From CF-167 sp963695195 (GTDB lineage: Bacteria > Chloroflexota > Limnocylindria > QHBO01): a stretch of DNA of 64,000 nucleotides. Below the pieces are notes generated by a model. That model worked only from the letters and a program-made list of their open reading frames with translations. It was not told the DNA's origin and did no database searches. Of the stretch, positions 32,142 to 40,642 are shown in pieces. Each line of letters opens with the position of its first letter. Position 1 is the first letter of the stretch. Made by a program: the position numbers and the translations under genes. The stretch covers positions 744,001-808,000 of the forward strand of contig CAVOGE010000007.1 of the NCBI GenBank assembly GCA_963695195.1, given 5' to 3'.

Positions 32142-32276
32142 TCAGACGCTCAGCTTCTCGCGCCCCTTGGCTCGGCGCCGGGCCAACACGCGACGACCGC
32201 CCTTCGAAGACATGCGAGCGCGGAAGCCATGTTCGCGCTTCCGGGCGCGCTTCTTGGGCTGATAGGTCCTCTTCAT
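32142..32276 (-). CDS. rpmH: 50S ribosomal protein bL34
   Basis: A 44-residue, highly basic protein: MKRTYQPKKRARKREHGFRA is the canonical start, and RMSSKGGRRVLARRRAKGR follows. ATG 32276 is the true start although the frame is open further upstream. It is the first gene of the operon, driven by a strong promoter at 32401-32430. Confidence 0.98.
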   Translation of the reverse strand: MKRTYQPKKRARKREHGFRARMSSKGGRRVLARRRAKGREKLSV

Positions 32277-32400
32277 CGTCGGTGCGTGCTTCCCTCGTTC
32301 AGCGGCGGCGAAACAGGTCCGATAACACACGAACGGCTGGCACGCTCGCCAGCCTCACGCGATCTCCCCCTCGCGGGTACCCGTCTCACTCTGCGAGCGG

Positions 32401-32430
32401 ATTCTACCGATGGCGCCGTAGGAGTGTCAA
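32401..32430 (-). promoter_or_regulatory. Promoter of the rpmH operon
   Basis: On the minus strand TTGACA (32430-32425), 18-bp spacer, TAGAAT (32406-32401). Confidence 0.8.
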
Positions 32431-32457
32431 ACCTCAACGGACTTCTCGGAGAATCCA

Positions 32458-32487
32458 TTGCCGGCTCGGAATGGCTGCTGCTACACT
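32458..32487 (+). promoter_or_regulatory. Promoter of dnaA
   Basis: TTGCCG (32458-32463), 18-bp spacer, TACACT (32482-32487), about 108 nt before the dnaA start. Confidence 0.55.
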
Positions 32488-32594
32488 ACCGCGACCCCTG
32501 AGCAACGGCCCCCAAGAGCCGGGTCTCGTGCGCCCCGGGGGAAGTTCGAATGCCCCGGGAGCCCTGGCAGAGATCGGTTGGGAGACGGCTATTG

Positions 32595-33935
32595 ATGGAT
32601 GCGAAGCAGGTGTGGCGTGCCGTCCTCGGTGAGCTGCAGGTCAGCCTCTCGCCGGCCAATTTCGAGACCTGGCTGAAGGACACGTCCCTCGTCGACCTCG
32701 ACGAGAACCGCTATCGCATCGCAGCGCCAAACGGCTTCGCGCGCGACTGGCTCGACAACCGCTATCGGACCCTCGTCAGCCAGACCCTGGCGCGCGTGGT
32801 CGGCGGATCGGTCCAGGTCGAGTTCGTGGTCGCAGACGCGCCGGGTCCGGTCCCCGCGCAGGCCGACGATGACACGCTCCCCCTGCCCCCGGCATCCGCG
32901 GGCGGCAACACGGTCAACCTCAGCGGCCGCTACGCCTTCAGCAACTTCATCGTCGGGAGCGCCAATCGCCTGGCGCATGCCGCCGCCCTCTCAGTCGCCG
33001 AGCGGCCCGGGCACGCCTACAACCCGCTCTTCCTCTACGGCGGAGTAGGGCTGGGCAAGACCCACCTGATGCACGCAATCGGCAACGCGGTCGCGGCGAA
33101 GTTCCCACGCAAGCGGATCCTGTACGCGACCAGCGAGAAGTTCACCAACGACTTCATCAACTCCATCCGCGAGCAGAAGATGGAGGACTTCCGGAACCGG
33201 TACCGCCGCATCGACGTGCTGCTGATCGACGACATCCAGTTCATCGCCGATCGCGAACGGACCCAGGAGGAGTTCTTCCACACCTTCAACACGATCCACG
33301 AGGCCGGCAAGCAGATCGTGCTCTCCAGTGACCGGCCACCCAAGGCGATCACCACCCTGGAGGAGCGGCTTCGCTCCCGGTTCGAGTGGGGCCTGATCGC
33401 CGACCTGACGCCGCCGGACCTGGAGACCCGCATCGCCATCCTGCGGAGCAAGGCCGAGGACCAGGTGAACCTGATCCCGGGCGAGGTGATCGAGTTCATC
33501 GCCCGCAAGGTGGTGAGCAACGTCCGTGAGCTCGAAGGTGCGCTCAACCGGGTCGTCGCGTACGCCAGCATGTCCGGCATGCCGATCAACAACGAGCTGG
33601 CGAGCGCGGTGCTCAGCAACGTCATGTACAACCCCAAGAAGCGCTCGATCACTCCGCAACGGATCGTGCGCGCGGTTGCCGACTACTACGGCGTGAACCT
33701 GGACCAGCTGCGCTCCAGCAAGCGTGATCGCGCGATCGTGGTCCCGCGACAGATCGCCATGTACCTGATCCGCGAGGAGACCGACATCTCGCTGCTGCGG
33801 ATCGGCGCCGAGCTGGGCGGTCGAGACCATTCCACGGTGCTGCACGCCTACGACAAGATTGCCCGAGAGTTGCTCGACAACGACGAGATGCGCCGCGAGG
33901 TGAGCGCGGTGCGCGAGATGATCTACTCCGATTGA
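32595..33935 (+). CDS. dnaA: Chromosomal replication initiator DnaA
   Basis: A 446-residue initiator. Domain I is residues 1-90 (VWRAVLGELQVSLSPANFETW), a short linker follows, and the AAA+ domain has Walker A YGGVGLGKTHLMHAIG, Walker B VLLIDDIQFIA and the arginine finger region. Domain IV ends with the DNA-binding signature GGRDHSTVLHAYDKI. ATG 32595 was chosen because GGGAGA precedes it and domain I begins there; an in-frame ATG at 32550 would add 15 unlike residues. The downstream gap holds several DnaA-box-like sites. Confidence 0.97.
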   Translation: MDAKQVWRAVLGELQVSLSPANFETWLKDTSLVDLDENRYRIAAPNGFARDWLDNRYRTLVSQTLARVVGGSVQVEFVVADAPGPVPAQADDDTLPLPPASAGGNTVNLSGRYAFSNFIVGSANRLAHAAALSVAERPGHAYNPLFLYGGVGLGKTHLMHAIGNAVAAKFPRKRILYATSEKFTNDFINSIREQKMEDFRNRYRRIDVLLIDDIQFIADRERTQEEFFHTFNTIHEAGKQIVLSSDRPPKAITTLEERLRSRFEWGLIADLTPPDLETRIAILRSKAEDQVNLIPGEVIEFIARKVVSNVRELEGALNRVVAYASMSGMPINNELASAVLSNVMYNPKKRSITPQRIVRAVADYYGVNLDQLRSSKRDRAIVVPRQIAMYLIREETDISLLRIGAELGGRDHSTVLHAYDKIARELLDNDEMRREVSAVREMIYSD

Positions 33936-34228
33936 CTCGGTGCGGTCACGGTGTGGACAAGCGGCTCACATCCGCGGTTCGCGCCCCGGCGGGCCGGGCG
34001 GTAATCCACACGGGGCCGACGCGGATCCCCGGTCTGTGCACTTCCCAGGCGAGGGGACCAACAGGAGCGGGCCGGTTATCCGCAGCGCACGGGAGCGCGG
34101 CGGAGCACAACAACCCACACCGTCCACAGCACTACGAGAGACGGTGACGTACAGGTATCCTTGACGAGTATCAGAGTGGTGTTGAGCCTGGTGGTGGACA
34201 AGCCGCCCCAGATGAGGTTGAGGACTCG
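33936..34228. other. Candidate oriC between dnaA and dnaN
   Basis: The 293-bp gap contains at least five sequences within one or two mismatches of the DnaA box: TGTGGACAA (33952-33960), TAATCCACA (34002-34010), TTATCCGCA (34076-34084), CCGTCCACA (34120-34128) and GGTGGACAA (34193-34201). No AT-rich unwinding element is obvious, which weakens the call. A typical bacterial origin lies in this position. Confidence 0.6.
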
Positions 34229-35356
34229 ATGAACGTAACCGTGATGCAGGCAAACCTGGCGCGCGGACTGGGCGTCGCAGGGCGCGCTGTCAGCAGTCGC
34301 GCCACCCTCCCGGTGCTGGCCAATGTGCTGCTGAAGACCGACAATGCCGGGCTGAAGCTCACGGCCACCAACCTCGAGATCGGCATCAACTGCTGGATCC
34401 CCGGCAAGGTGACCGACGAGGGAGAGATCACCGTGCCCGCCAAGCTGCTGGCCGACCTGGTGACCTCGCTCTCACCCACGGACCCCGTCCACCTCCAGTT
34501 CTCCGCCAAGGACCGCACCCTCAAGGTCGCCTGCGGAGGAAGCCGATCGTCGATCAAGGGCATCGAGGCGGACGAGTTCCCGGTCGTCGCGGCCATCGGC
34601 GATTCACCTGCCACCACGGTCGACTCGCGAGCCCTCCGCGAGGCGCTCGGCGAGGTCGTCTTCGCGGCGGCCACCGACGAGAGCCGGCCGATCCTCACCG
34701 GGGTCCTCACCCGTTTCGCCGGAGGCGTCATGACGCTGGCGGCAGCCGATAACTACCGGATCGCTGTCCGGACGGTTGGCCTGGCCAAGCCAGTCGCGCA
34801 GGAGATGACGATCGTCGTGCCGGCACGCTCGTATGCCGAGCTGATGCGCATCCTCCCCGACGCGGAGGAGATGATCGAGATCACCGTGACGCCGAACAAG
34901 AGCCAGATCCTCTTTCACGTGGACCAGATCGACCTCGTAAGCCGCCTTATCGAGGGGCAGTTCCCGAACTACGAGCCGGTCATTCCGACATCGCACACCA
35001 GTCGCGCCGTGCTCGACCGCGAGGCCTTTCTTGCTGGCGCCAGGCGCGCCAGCATCTTCGCCCGCGACAGCGCGAACATCATCAAGGTCGAGTTGGGAGG
35101 CGAGGCCGGCGATGGGGTCTCTATCACGGCCCACGCAGCCGATATCGGCGACGCCTCGGACGCCGTCGAGGCTGCGGTCGAGGGCCAGGCGACCACGATC
35201 GCCTTCAACGCGCGCTACTTGATCGATGTCCTCGCCAATGTGGGGACCGAAGAGGTCGCCCTCGAGCTGTCGGGGCCGCTGGCCCCGGGCGTCGTCCGCG
35301 GGATCGGCAAGGACGAATACGTCCACGTGATCATGCCGGTCCGCACTGCGTCGTAA
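34229..35356 (+). CDS. dnaN: DNA polymerase III beta sliding clamp
   Basis: A 375-residue clamp of three similar domains that tethers polymerases to DNA. Recognisable blocks are SRATLPVLANVLLKTDN near the start, RPILTGVLTRF at the start of domain 2, and the C-terminal HVIMPVRTAS in place of the usual YLIMPMRL. Length and frame are complete, starting at ATG 34229. recF follows after 33 bp, giving the classical dnaA-dnaN-recF order. Confidence 0.97.
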   Translation: MNVTVMQANLARGLGVAGRAVSSRATLPVLANVLLKTDNAGLKLTATNLEIGINCWIPGKVTDEGEITVPAKLLADLVTSLSPTDPVHLQFSAKDRTLKVACGGSRSSIKGIEADEFPVVAAIGDSPATTVDSRALREALGEVVFAAATDESRPILTGVLTRFAGGVMTLAAADNYRIAVRTVGLAKPVAQEMTIVVPARSYAELMRILPDAEEMIEITVTPNKSQILFHVDQIDLVSRLIEGQFPNYEPVIPTSHTSRAVLDREAFLAGARRASIFARDSANIIKVELGGEAGDGVSITAHAADIGDASDAVEAAVEGQATTIAFNARYLIDVLANVGTEEVALELSGPLAPGVVRGIGKDEYVHVIMPVRTAS

Positions 35357-35389
35357 GGGCGCGACCCGGCCGGCGCCGCGGCGGCACCG

Positions 35390-36553
35390 ATGCGCCTGAC
35401 CCGCCTCCTGCTCGAGGATTTCCGCAGCTACGCGAGCGCGGAGCTGCATCCGGAGGCAGGGCTGACCATCGTCGCAGGCCCGAACGGCGCGGGAAAGACG
35501 AATCTCCTCGAGGCGATCTACGTGGCGGTCGCGGGCCGCTCGCATCGCGCCGGGCCCGACTCCGAGATGGTGCGCCACGGGCGTCCATTCAGCCGCGTCC
35601 GCCTCGACCTTGCCGACCCCGCGGGCAGCGCCACCGCGCGCGTGGAGTTGATCCTGCCCGGCGCAGAGGCACCCCCCGAGATCCGGAAGCGACTGACCGT
35701 CAACGGTGCAGCCCGGCGCGTCACGTCGGTGCACGACACCGCGCGCGTCGTCCTCTTCCGGCCCGAGGAGATGCTCCTCCTGGTCGGGGCGCCCGGCGAG
35801 CGCCGTCGATTCCTCGATGCGATCCTGGCGCAGCGCGATCGTCGAGCGGCTCGCGACCTGGTCGAGCTGGCTCGGGTCCTCGCCCAGCGGAACGCACTCC
35901 TCCGCTCGATCCGGCGCGAGGAGACCACCGCCGACGGGCTCGACTTCTGGGACGAGGCGCTCGCCACGGTGGGAGGCAGGGTGACAGCAGCGCGCCTGGA
36001 ATTGGTGCGGGAGCTCGACGACCGGATCCCCGCGCTGCATGACGCCGTGGCACCGACCGACGAGGCCGGCGATCGCGTCCGGCTCGTCTACGTCGACACG
36101 CTGAAGGACGCGTGGGCGGACCGAACGGTGCAACCATCTGTCGAGGAACTGGTGGTCGCCTACCGGCGCCGTTTGGCGGACGTGCGGCAGAAGGAGCTGT
36201 GGAACGGCGTCTCCCTGGTCGGACCGCAGCGAGACGACCTTCGGGTCGAGCTCACCGGGCGCGAGGTGGCGACGCACGCCAGCCGCGGTCAACAGCGCAC
36301 CATCATCCTCGCCCTCAAACTGGCCGAGCGAGATCTCCTCTCCGAGGGCGGGCCGACGCCGATCGTCCTCCTCGACGACGTGTTCAGCGAACTCGACCCG
36401 GACCGGTCCGAGCGGCTCCTGGCGATTCTCCTCGAGCGCGGGCAGGTGCTCGTCACCATGGCCGACCTCTCGGCGCTGCCGGCGGGACGCCGCGGCCTGG
36501 CGCTCTGGCAGGTCGGGGAGGGGCGCCTCTCGCTGACGCCGCGCGTGGCGTGA
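35390..36553 (+). CDS. recF: DNA replication and repair protein RecF
   Basis: A 387-residue SMC-like ATPase that helps load RecA at gaps. Walker A is GPNGAGKTNLLEAIY near residue 30, the ABC signature region is HASRGQQRTIILALKLAE, and Walker B is IVLLDDVFSELD. ATG 35390 is the natural start (MRLTRLLLEDFRSYAS). Its stop overlaps the GTG of the DUF721 gene. Confidence 0.96.
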   Translation: MRLTRLLLEDFRSYASAELHPEAGLTIVAGPNGAGKTNLLEAIYVAVAGRSHRAGPDSEMVRHGRPFSRVRLDLADPAGSATARVELILPGAEAPPEIRKRLTVNGAARRVTSVHDTARVVLFRPEEMLLLVGAPGERRRFLDAILAQRDRRAARDLVELARVLAQRNALLRSIRREETTADGLDFWDEALATVGGRVTAARLELVRELDDRIPALHDAVAPTDEAGDRVRLVYVDTLKDAWADRTVQPSVEELVVAYRRRLADVRQKELWNGVSLVGPQRDDLRVELTGREVATHASRGQQRTIILALKLAERDLLSEGGPTPIVLLDDVFSELDPDRSERLLAILLERGQVLVTMADLSALPAGRRGLALWQVGEGRLSLTPRVA

Positions 36554-36900
36554 GTCGCGCCGAGGAGGCTGCTACGGCTGTCCAGCGCGCCCTGCTGAGC
36601 TGCGTGGGCCCGGGCGCCGCCGAGCAGATCGCGCAGGCCCAGGCGCGGTTGGCGTGGGCAGAGGCGGTGGCCGCTGCCGGCCTGGAGCGCGCCGGCATGG
36701 AGTCGCGCCTGGTCCGGGTTCGGAACGGGATCGCTGATGTCGTGGCCTCGGATCCGATTCTCGCGCAGGAGCTGACGCTTCGCGCCGACGCCCTCGTGCA
36801 CGGCGTCAACGCTCGCATGGCCGGACGCCCGGGCGCGACGATCGTCCTGGTCCGACTCGCCGTAACGGTGGGTCGTGCAGGCACCGGTCGCTCCCTATAA
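36550..36900 (+). CDS. DUF721 (DciA-like) protein
   Basis: A 116-residue protein whose second half matches DUF721: WAEAVAAAG, then SRLVRVRNGIADVVASDPILAQELTLRAD in place of the family's tryptophan-anchored strand pair, ending IVLVRLAVTVG. DciA is the ancestral loader of the replicative helicase, and the position directly after recF is typical of DUF721 genes in actinobacteria-like genomes. Homology here is weak, so the helicase-loading role is inferred mainly from context. The GTG start overlaps the recF stop. Confidence 0.65.
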   Translation: MSRAEEAATAVQRALLSCVGPGAAEQIAQAQARLAWAEAVAAAGLERAGMESRLVRVRNGIADVVASDPILAQELTLRADALVHGVNARMAGRPGATIVLVRLAVTVGRAGTGRSL

Positions 36901-36901
36901 T
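36896..36901 (+). promoter_or_regulatory. -10 box before the PP2C-like gene
   Basis: A perfect TATAAT lies 45 nt before ATG 36947, overlapping the end of the DUF721 gene; no good -35 was seen. Confidence 0.5.
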
Positions 36902-36946
36902 CGACCACATCCCGCCGTCTCCCGGCCACCGCTCGAGCGCAGCCCC

Positions 36947-39169
36947 ATGAGCAATCGCCTCTCCACCCGCATCGGTCTACCGGCGGCCGACGAGCGCGGA
37001 GCCGGAGCGCTGGACATCGTTCGCTTCCGCGAGCCTGCCACGGGAGCCGAGGCGCGCACAAAGGGCTCCCTGTTCGTCGTGGCGCAACTGACGGGCGGCG
37101 GCGCCCCGCTGGCCCGGGCGGTCGGCGAGGCGCTCGAGGTGCTCGAGCGCGATTTCTACTACGACATGTCGGTCGGCGCCCTGGGCGCCCTCTCGAAGGC
37201 ACTGGCGGGGGCGAATCGCCGCCTCTTCCATCAGCGCGCGCGGCTCGGGATCCCCCGGCGCGGGTCGGTGAGCGTCGTTGCCCTGGTGGTCCGCGGTCGC
37301 GAGGGGCACGTGGCGAAACTGGGACCGGCCGCGGCCGTCATCGTCCGCGGGGGCCGGATGTACGAGCTGCCACCTCCGCCGGCGGCAGCCGAGGAGGATC
37401 CCCGGATCCGGACCCGCCTTGTCGCCGAGACGCTGGGCGAAGCGCTCGAGGTTCAGCCCTTCACCTGGCAGGGAGAGCTGACACCCGACGACCGGATCGC
37501 CCTGCTCTCGCGCAACCTGGCCGACCTGGTCGGGACCGATGAACTGCAGCAGGCGATCTCCACGCTTCGGCCGGCGGCTGCGGTGGAGCACCTCCAACAG
37601 CTCTTCCGAATCCGCGGCGGGGTCGGCTCCGACGCCGTGCTGGCACTCGAGGTGATCGAGTTGGCGGCCACGGCCACAACCCGGCAACTCGAGGCGGTGC
37701 GCCCGGCAGAACCGCTGGCTGGCCTGCCCGACCACAGCCCGGTCCCCCTGGCCGATGCGATCGGCTCCGGGCTCCACCGTGCCGGGGATGCGATCGACGG
37801 GGCGCAGGCTCTCATCGCCAAGGGGATCCTGTACGGGGTCAACATCCTGCTCGCTTTCGTGCCGCGCCGACGGCCGGCCTACCCCACATCGATCCCGCGA
37901 ACGGCGCTTCGCGAGGAGGGCCGCCGGCGTCGTCTGGGGTTGCTGGGGATGGCGGGCGTGGCGGGGCTGATGGCGGTGGGGGCGACCGTCGCGAGTCTCC
38001 CCAATCCCGACCCGACCGACGCCATCCTGCGCGCCAGCATTGCGCGGACCGCCGTGCTCGAGGCGCAGGACCTGATCGCCACGGTCAACGAGCGCGTCGG
38101 CGGTCGCGACCTGGTCGATCGCGAACCCGAGACGGCGACCGAGCTCCTGAACGCTGCGGCAGCGGCACTCCGACGAGCCACCGACGCGGGAGTCTCCTCG
38201 GTCGACCTTGCCCCCCTCGAGCGTCGGGTGGGACGCGGGCTGGACGCCGTGTACGCGGTGACCCGGATCTCCGAGACGACCACGGTCGCGGACCTGGGCG
38301 CGGCGTTCGATGACTTCGATCCGCTCGACATGGCACTCGCCGGCGATGGCTCGCTGTGGGTGATCGAGCTGGCGCGCGGTCGGGTGGTGCGGGTCGATCC
38401 GGCGACCGGGGACTCGGTGGTGGTCTATCGGTCCGGACAGGAGCTCGTCGGGGGTATCGCGGGGGCCCCGTGGATGCTGGCCACCGCGGCTACCGACATG
38501 GTGCTGGTCGACCGCCAGCGGCAGGCGTGGCGCTTCGACCTGGTCGAGCAGGTCGCGCATCCACTCGCCATGCGCGGCCTCGACGCCGTCTCCGCCGGCA
38601 GCCACCTCCTGGCAGCGCTGCAGCACCGACCGCCGCTTGAGATCTTCAACCTCTACCTGGTCGACGCCGCGGCCGATGAGGTTCGCAAGTGGTCGGCCGG
38701 AAGCGTCGTCCCCGTGACGTATCCGGGCGACCCCGAGCAGTTCCTCTCGGAGGCGCCCGATCTGCCCGCCGGCGCAGCGCGCGACCTGTTGGTCGACGCC
38801 AACCTGTGGCTGCTGCATTCGGACACCGTGACGCGAGTCAACTTCGGTACACCGCTCATCCAGGAGGACTACTCGCTCGACCCACCACCCGACGCGGCCG
38901 TTCGGCGGTCGCTCGGGTACACGCTGCTGGACGCCGCAACGATCGGGGAGCGGGAGCTGTTCTACGCGTACGACGCGGCCAATGCGCGGATCATCGCCTT
39001 CCAGCGAGCCGACGGCGCCTTTGTCCGGCAGTGGCTGGCGCCCCGCGACGGCGCCGAATCCGGCCTCCTCGACACGGTCCTGGCGATGACCGTCTCCTCG
39101 GTCGCCGATGGACCTCCGGCCGCCTATCTCCTGACACCGGACCGCATCGTCCGCATCGTCCTCGAATAG
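36947..39169 (+). CDS. Membrane protein with degenerate PP2C-like domain and extracytoplasmic repeat domain
   Basis: A 740-residue protein in three parts. Residues about 38-225 follow the PP2C phosphatase pattern but the metal ligands are missing: the DGMGG position reads QLTGGG (47-52), GDSR reads GPAA (126-129), and CSDGL reads LSRNL (187-191). It is thus probably a pseudophosphatase. A basic linker and one membrane segment (about residues 340-362, GLLGMAGVAGLMAVGATVA) follow. Residues 380-740 are outside the membrane, beginning with a helical part and continuing with WD/PQQ-like strands (GDGSLWVIELARGRVVRVDP) that suggest a beta-propeller. Function unknown; it could sense something outside and recruit a partner inside. 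Confidence 0.6.
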   Translation: MSNRLSTRIGLPAADERGAGALDIVRFREPATGAEARTKGSLFVVAQLTGGGAPLARAVGEALEVLERDFYYDMSVGALGALSKALAGANRRLFHQRARLGIPRRGSVSVVALVVRGREGHVAKLGPAAAVIVRGGRMYELPPPPAAAEEDPRIRTRLVAETLGEALEVQPFTWQGELTPDDRIALLSRNLADLVGTDELQQAISTLRPAAAVEHLQQLFRIRGGVGSDAVLALEVIELAATATTRQLEAVRPAEPLAGLPDHSPVPLADAIGSGLHRAGDAIDGAQALIAKGILYGVNILLAFVPRRRPAYPTSIPRTALREEGRRRRLGLLGMAGVAGLMAVGATVASLPNPDPTDAILRASIARTAVLEAQDLIATVNERVGGRDLVDREPETATELLNAAAAALRRATDAGVSSVDLAPLERRVGRGLDAVYAVTRISETTTVADLGAAFDDFDPLDMALAGDGSLWVIELARGRVVRVDPATGDSVVVYRSGQELVGGIAGAPWMLATAATDMVLVDRQRQAWRFDLVEQVAHPLAMRGLDAVSAGSHLLAALQHRPPLEIFNLYLVDAAADEVRKWSAGSVVPVTYPGDPEQFLSEAPDLPAGAARDLLVDANLWLLHSDTVTRVNFGTPLIQEDYSLDPPPDAAVRRSLGYTLLDAATIGERELFYAYDAANARIIAFQRADGAFVRQWLAPRDGAESGLLDTVLAMTVSSVADGPPAAYLLTPDRIVRIVLE

Positions 39170-39176
39170 CCTCATC

Positions 39177-39182
39177 TAGAAT
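39177..39182 (+). promoter_or_regulatory. -10 box of the DUF151 gene, leaderless type
   Basis: TAGAAT ends 6 nt before the GTG start, and there is no ribosome site; the transcript start would coincide with the start codon. Confidence 0.5.
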
Positions 39183-39188
39183 CCGACG

Positions 39189-39719
39189 GTGAGGCTCATC
39201 GAGATGGTCGTGGAGAGCGTGCGCGTCCACATGCTCTCCAGCCAGCACGTTGTCATCCTGAAGGAGTCGGACAGGGACCGATACCTGCCGATCTGGATCG
39301 GTCCCTCCGAGGCGAACGCCATCGCGATGCGCCTGCAGGGGCTCAACGCGGAGCGCCCGCTCACCCACGACCTGCTGGTCAGCATCGTCGGGACGCTCAA
39401 CGCATCGGTGAGCCGGGTGGTGGTCACCAGCGTGACCGAGGGTACGTTCCACGCACGCCTGTACGTGGAAGCTGCCGACGGCAGCGAGGCCGAGATCGAC
39501 TCACGCACGAGCGACGCAATCGCTGTGGCAGTGCGCACCGGGTCGACCATCTACGTGGACGAGCGCGTCCTCGACGAGGCGGGGGTCACCCCAGACCGGG
39601 CGGAGGCGGGCGACGACCCCGACGAGAAGCTGGCGGTCTTCCGCGAGTTCATCAACTCGCTCGACGTCGACCTAGGCGGTGGCGAGAAGGGGCCGCCCCG
39701 CGAGGAGTCCGGCGGCTAG
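39189..39719 (+). CDS. Bifunctional nuclease domain (DUF151) protein
   Basis: A 176-residue protein of the BFN/DUF151 family. The characteristic blocks are LPIWIGPSEANAIAMRLQG and RPLTHDLLVSIV, followed by DSRTSDAIAVAVRTGSTIYVDERVLDEAG. Plant and Thermotoga relatives show RNase/DNase activity, but the bacterial role is not settled. The C-terminal 40 residues are acidic and contain a short UVR-like helix (DEKLAVFREFINSLD). It shares its TAG stop with the convergent GT2 gene within CTAG. Confidence 0.88.
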   Translation: MRLIEMVVESVRVHMLSSQHVVILKESDRDRYLPIWIGPSEANAIAMRLQGLNAERPLTHDLLVSIVGTLNASVSRVVVTSVTEGTFHARLYVEAADGSEAEIDSRTSDAIAVAVRTGSTIYVDERVLDEAGVTPDRAEAGDDPDEKLAVFREFINSLDVDLGGGEKGPPREESGG

Positions 39720-40510
39720 GCCGTCTCCCGGCGCGTCCCCAGCACCTGCGTTCTCCGGGTCCACAGCGCCCAGCGCAGGGCCGCCAGGTCACGGAAGGTC
39801 CGCAGGATCTTGCCGATGCTGGCACCGGTGTTGGTGCCAGCCGCCCGCGGGTAGTGGTTGACGCCCACCTGGGCGGAACGCACGCCGCGGGCACGCAGCT
39901 TGATGAGCAACTCGGCCGACAGGAACGGCCCGTCGGCGTCCAGACGCAGGCCGTCGAAGACCTCGCGGCGGAAGAGCTTCATGGCGCAGTCGATGTCGCG
40001 CACGCGCAGGCCGAAGGCGACCGAGACGATGGCGTTGTAGGTCTTGGCGATGAAGATCCGGTGGAACGGATCGCGCCGCTTGATGCGGTAGCCGATCACC
40101 GCGTCGACCGGCTTTCGGTCATCGGCCAATCGGTCGAGCAGGCGGCTCATCTCGCGCAGGTCGAACTGCAGATCACCGTCCGAGAAGCAGATCAGCTCGC
40201 CGCGCGCCTGCTCGAACCCCGCCTTCAGGGCGCCGCCGTAGCCTCGATTGACCTGGTGGTGGACGCGCACCCTCGGATCGGCGGCGGCCAGGGCATCGGC
40301 CATCGCCGGCGTGCTGTCGGTTGAGCCGTCATCGATGGCCAGGACCTCGATTGAGCTGACGAGGGGGCCGATCTCGGCCAGCGCCCGCTCGACGGTCCGC
40401 TCGATGTTCTCCTGCTCGTTGTAGGCGGGGAAGAAGAAGGTGAGCGCCGGCCGGGCGTCGTCGGACGGCGCCGAGGATGGAGCGGGGGACGGGTTCGGGT
40501 CGTGGGTCAC
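39716..40510 (-). CDS. GT2 family glycosyltransferase (dolichyl/polyprenyl-phosphate hexose synthase-like)
   Basis: A 264-residue GT-A enzyme: LTFFFPAYNEQENIERTVER at the N-terminus, the nucleotide-binding VLAIDDGSTDSTPAMADALA, the catalytic region GELICFSDGDLQFDLREM, and a C-terminal FLSAELLIKLRARGVRSAQV block as in DPM1-like enzymes. It lacks C-terminal membrane helices, so it resembles soluble dolichol-phosphate mannose synthases. It probably charges a polyprenyl phosphate for the divergent GT-C/PMT protein. GTG 40510 has AGGAGG 5 nt upstream. Confidence 0.88.
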   Translation of the reverse strand: MTHDPNPSPAPSSAPSDDARPALTFFFPAYNEQENIERTVERALAEIGPLVSSIEVLAIDDGSTDSTPAMADALAAADPRVRVHHQVNRGYGGALKAGFEQARGELICFSDGDLQFDLREMSRLLDRLADDRKPVDAVIGYRIKRRDPFHRIFIAKTYNAIVSVAFGLRVRDIDCAMKLFRREVFDGLRLDADGPFLSAELLIKLRARGVRSAQVGVNHYPRAAGTNTGASIGKILRTFRDLAALRWALWTRRTQVLGTRRETA

Positions 40511-40583
40511 GCGACCTCCTTGCAGCGGGTCCGCCGTACCGTAGCGCAACCGCTCGGGGAGCGGGGCCGTCAAAGGGTCGATG

Positions 40584-40589
40584 TATACT
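40584..40589 (+). promoter_or_regulatory. -10 box before the GT-C fusion gene
   Basis: TATACT followed by CCGGCCCACC, much like the secA and ctpA promoters, lies 53 nt before ATG 40643. Confidence 0.4.
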
Positions 40590-40642
40590 CCGGCCCACCT
40601 TGGCCCACGACCGCAGGCGCCCCTGACCGGGTGCCCCCACCG

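Larger units (their letters stand above)
32277..32594. other. Divergent rpmH-dnaA intergenic region
   Basis: This 318-bp gap carries two divergent promoters (minus strand 32430-32401, plus strand 32458-32487) whose -35 elements lie about 28 bp apart. The 125-nt rpmH leader and 100-nt dnaA leader show no obvious gene. No clear DnaA box was found here. Confidence 0.65.
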
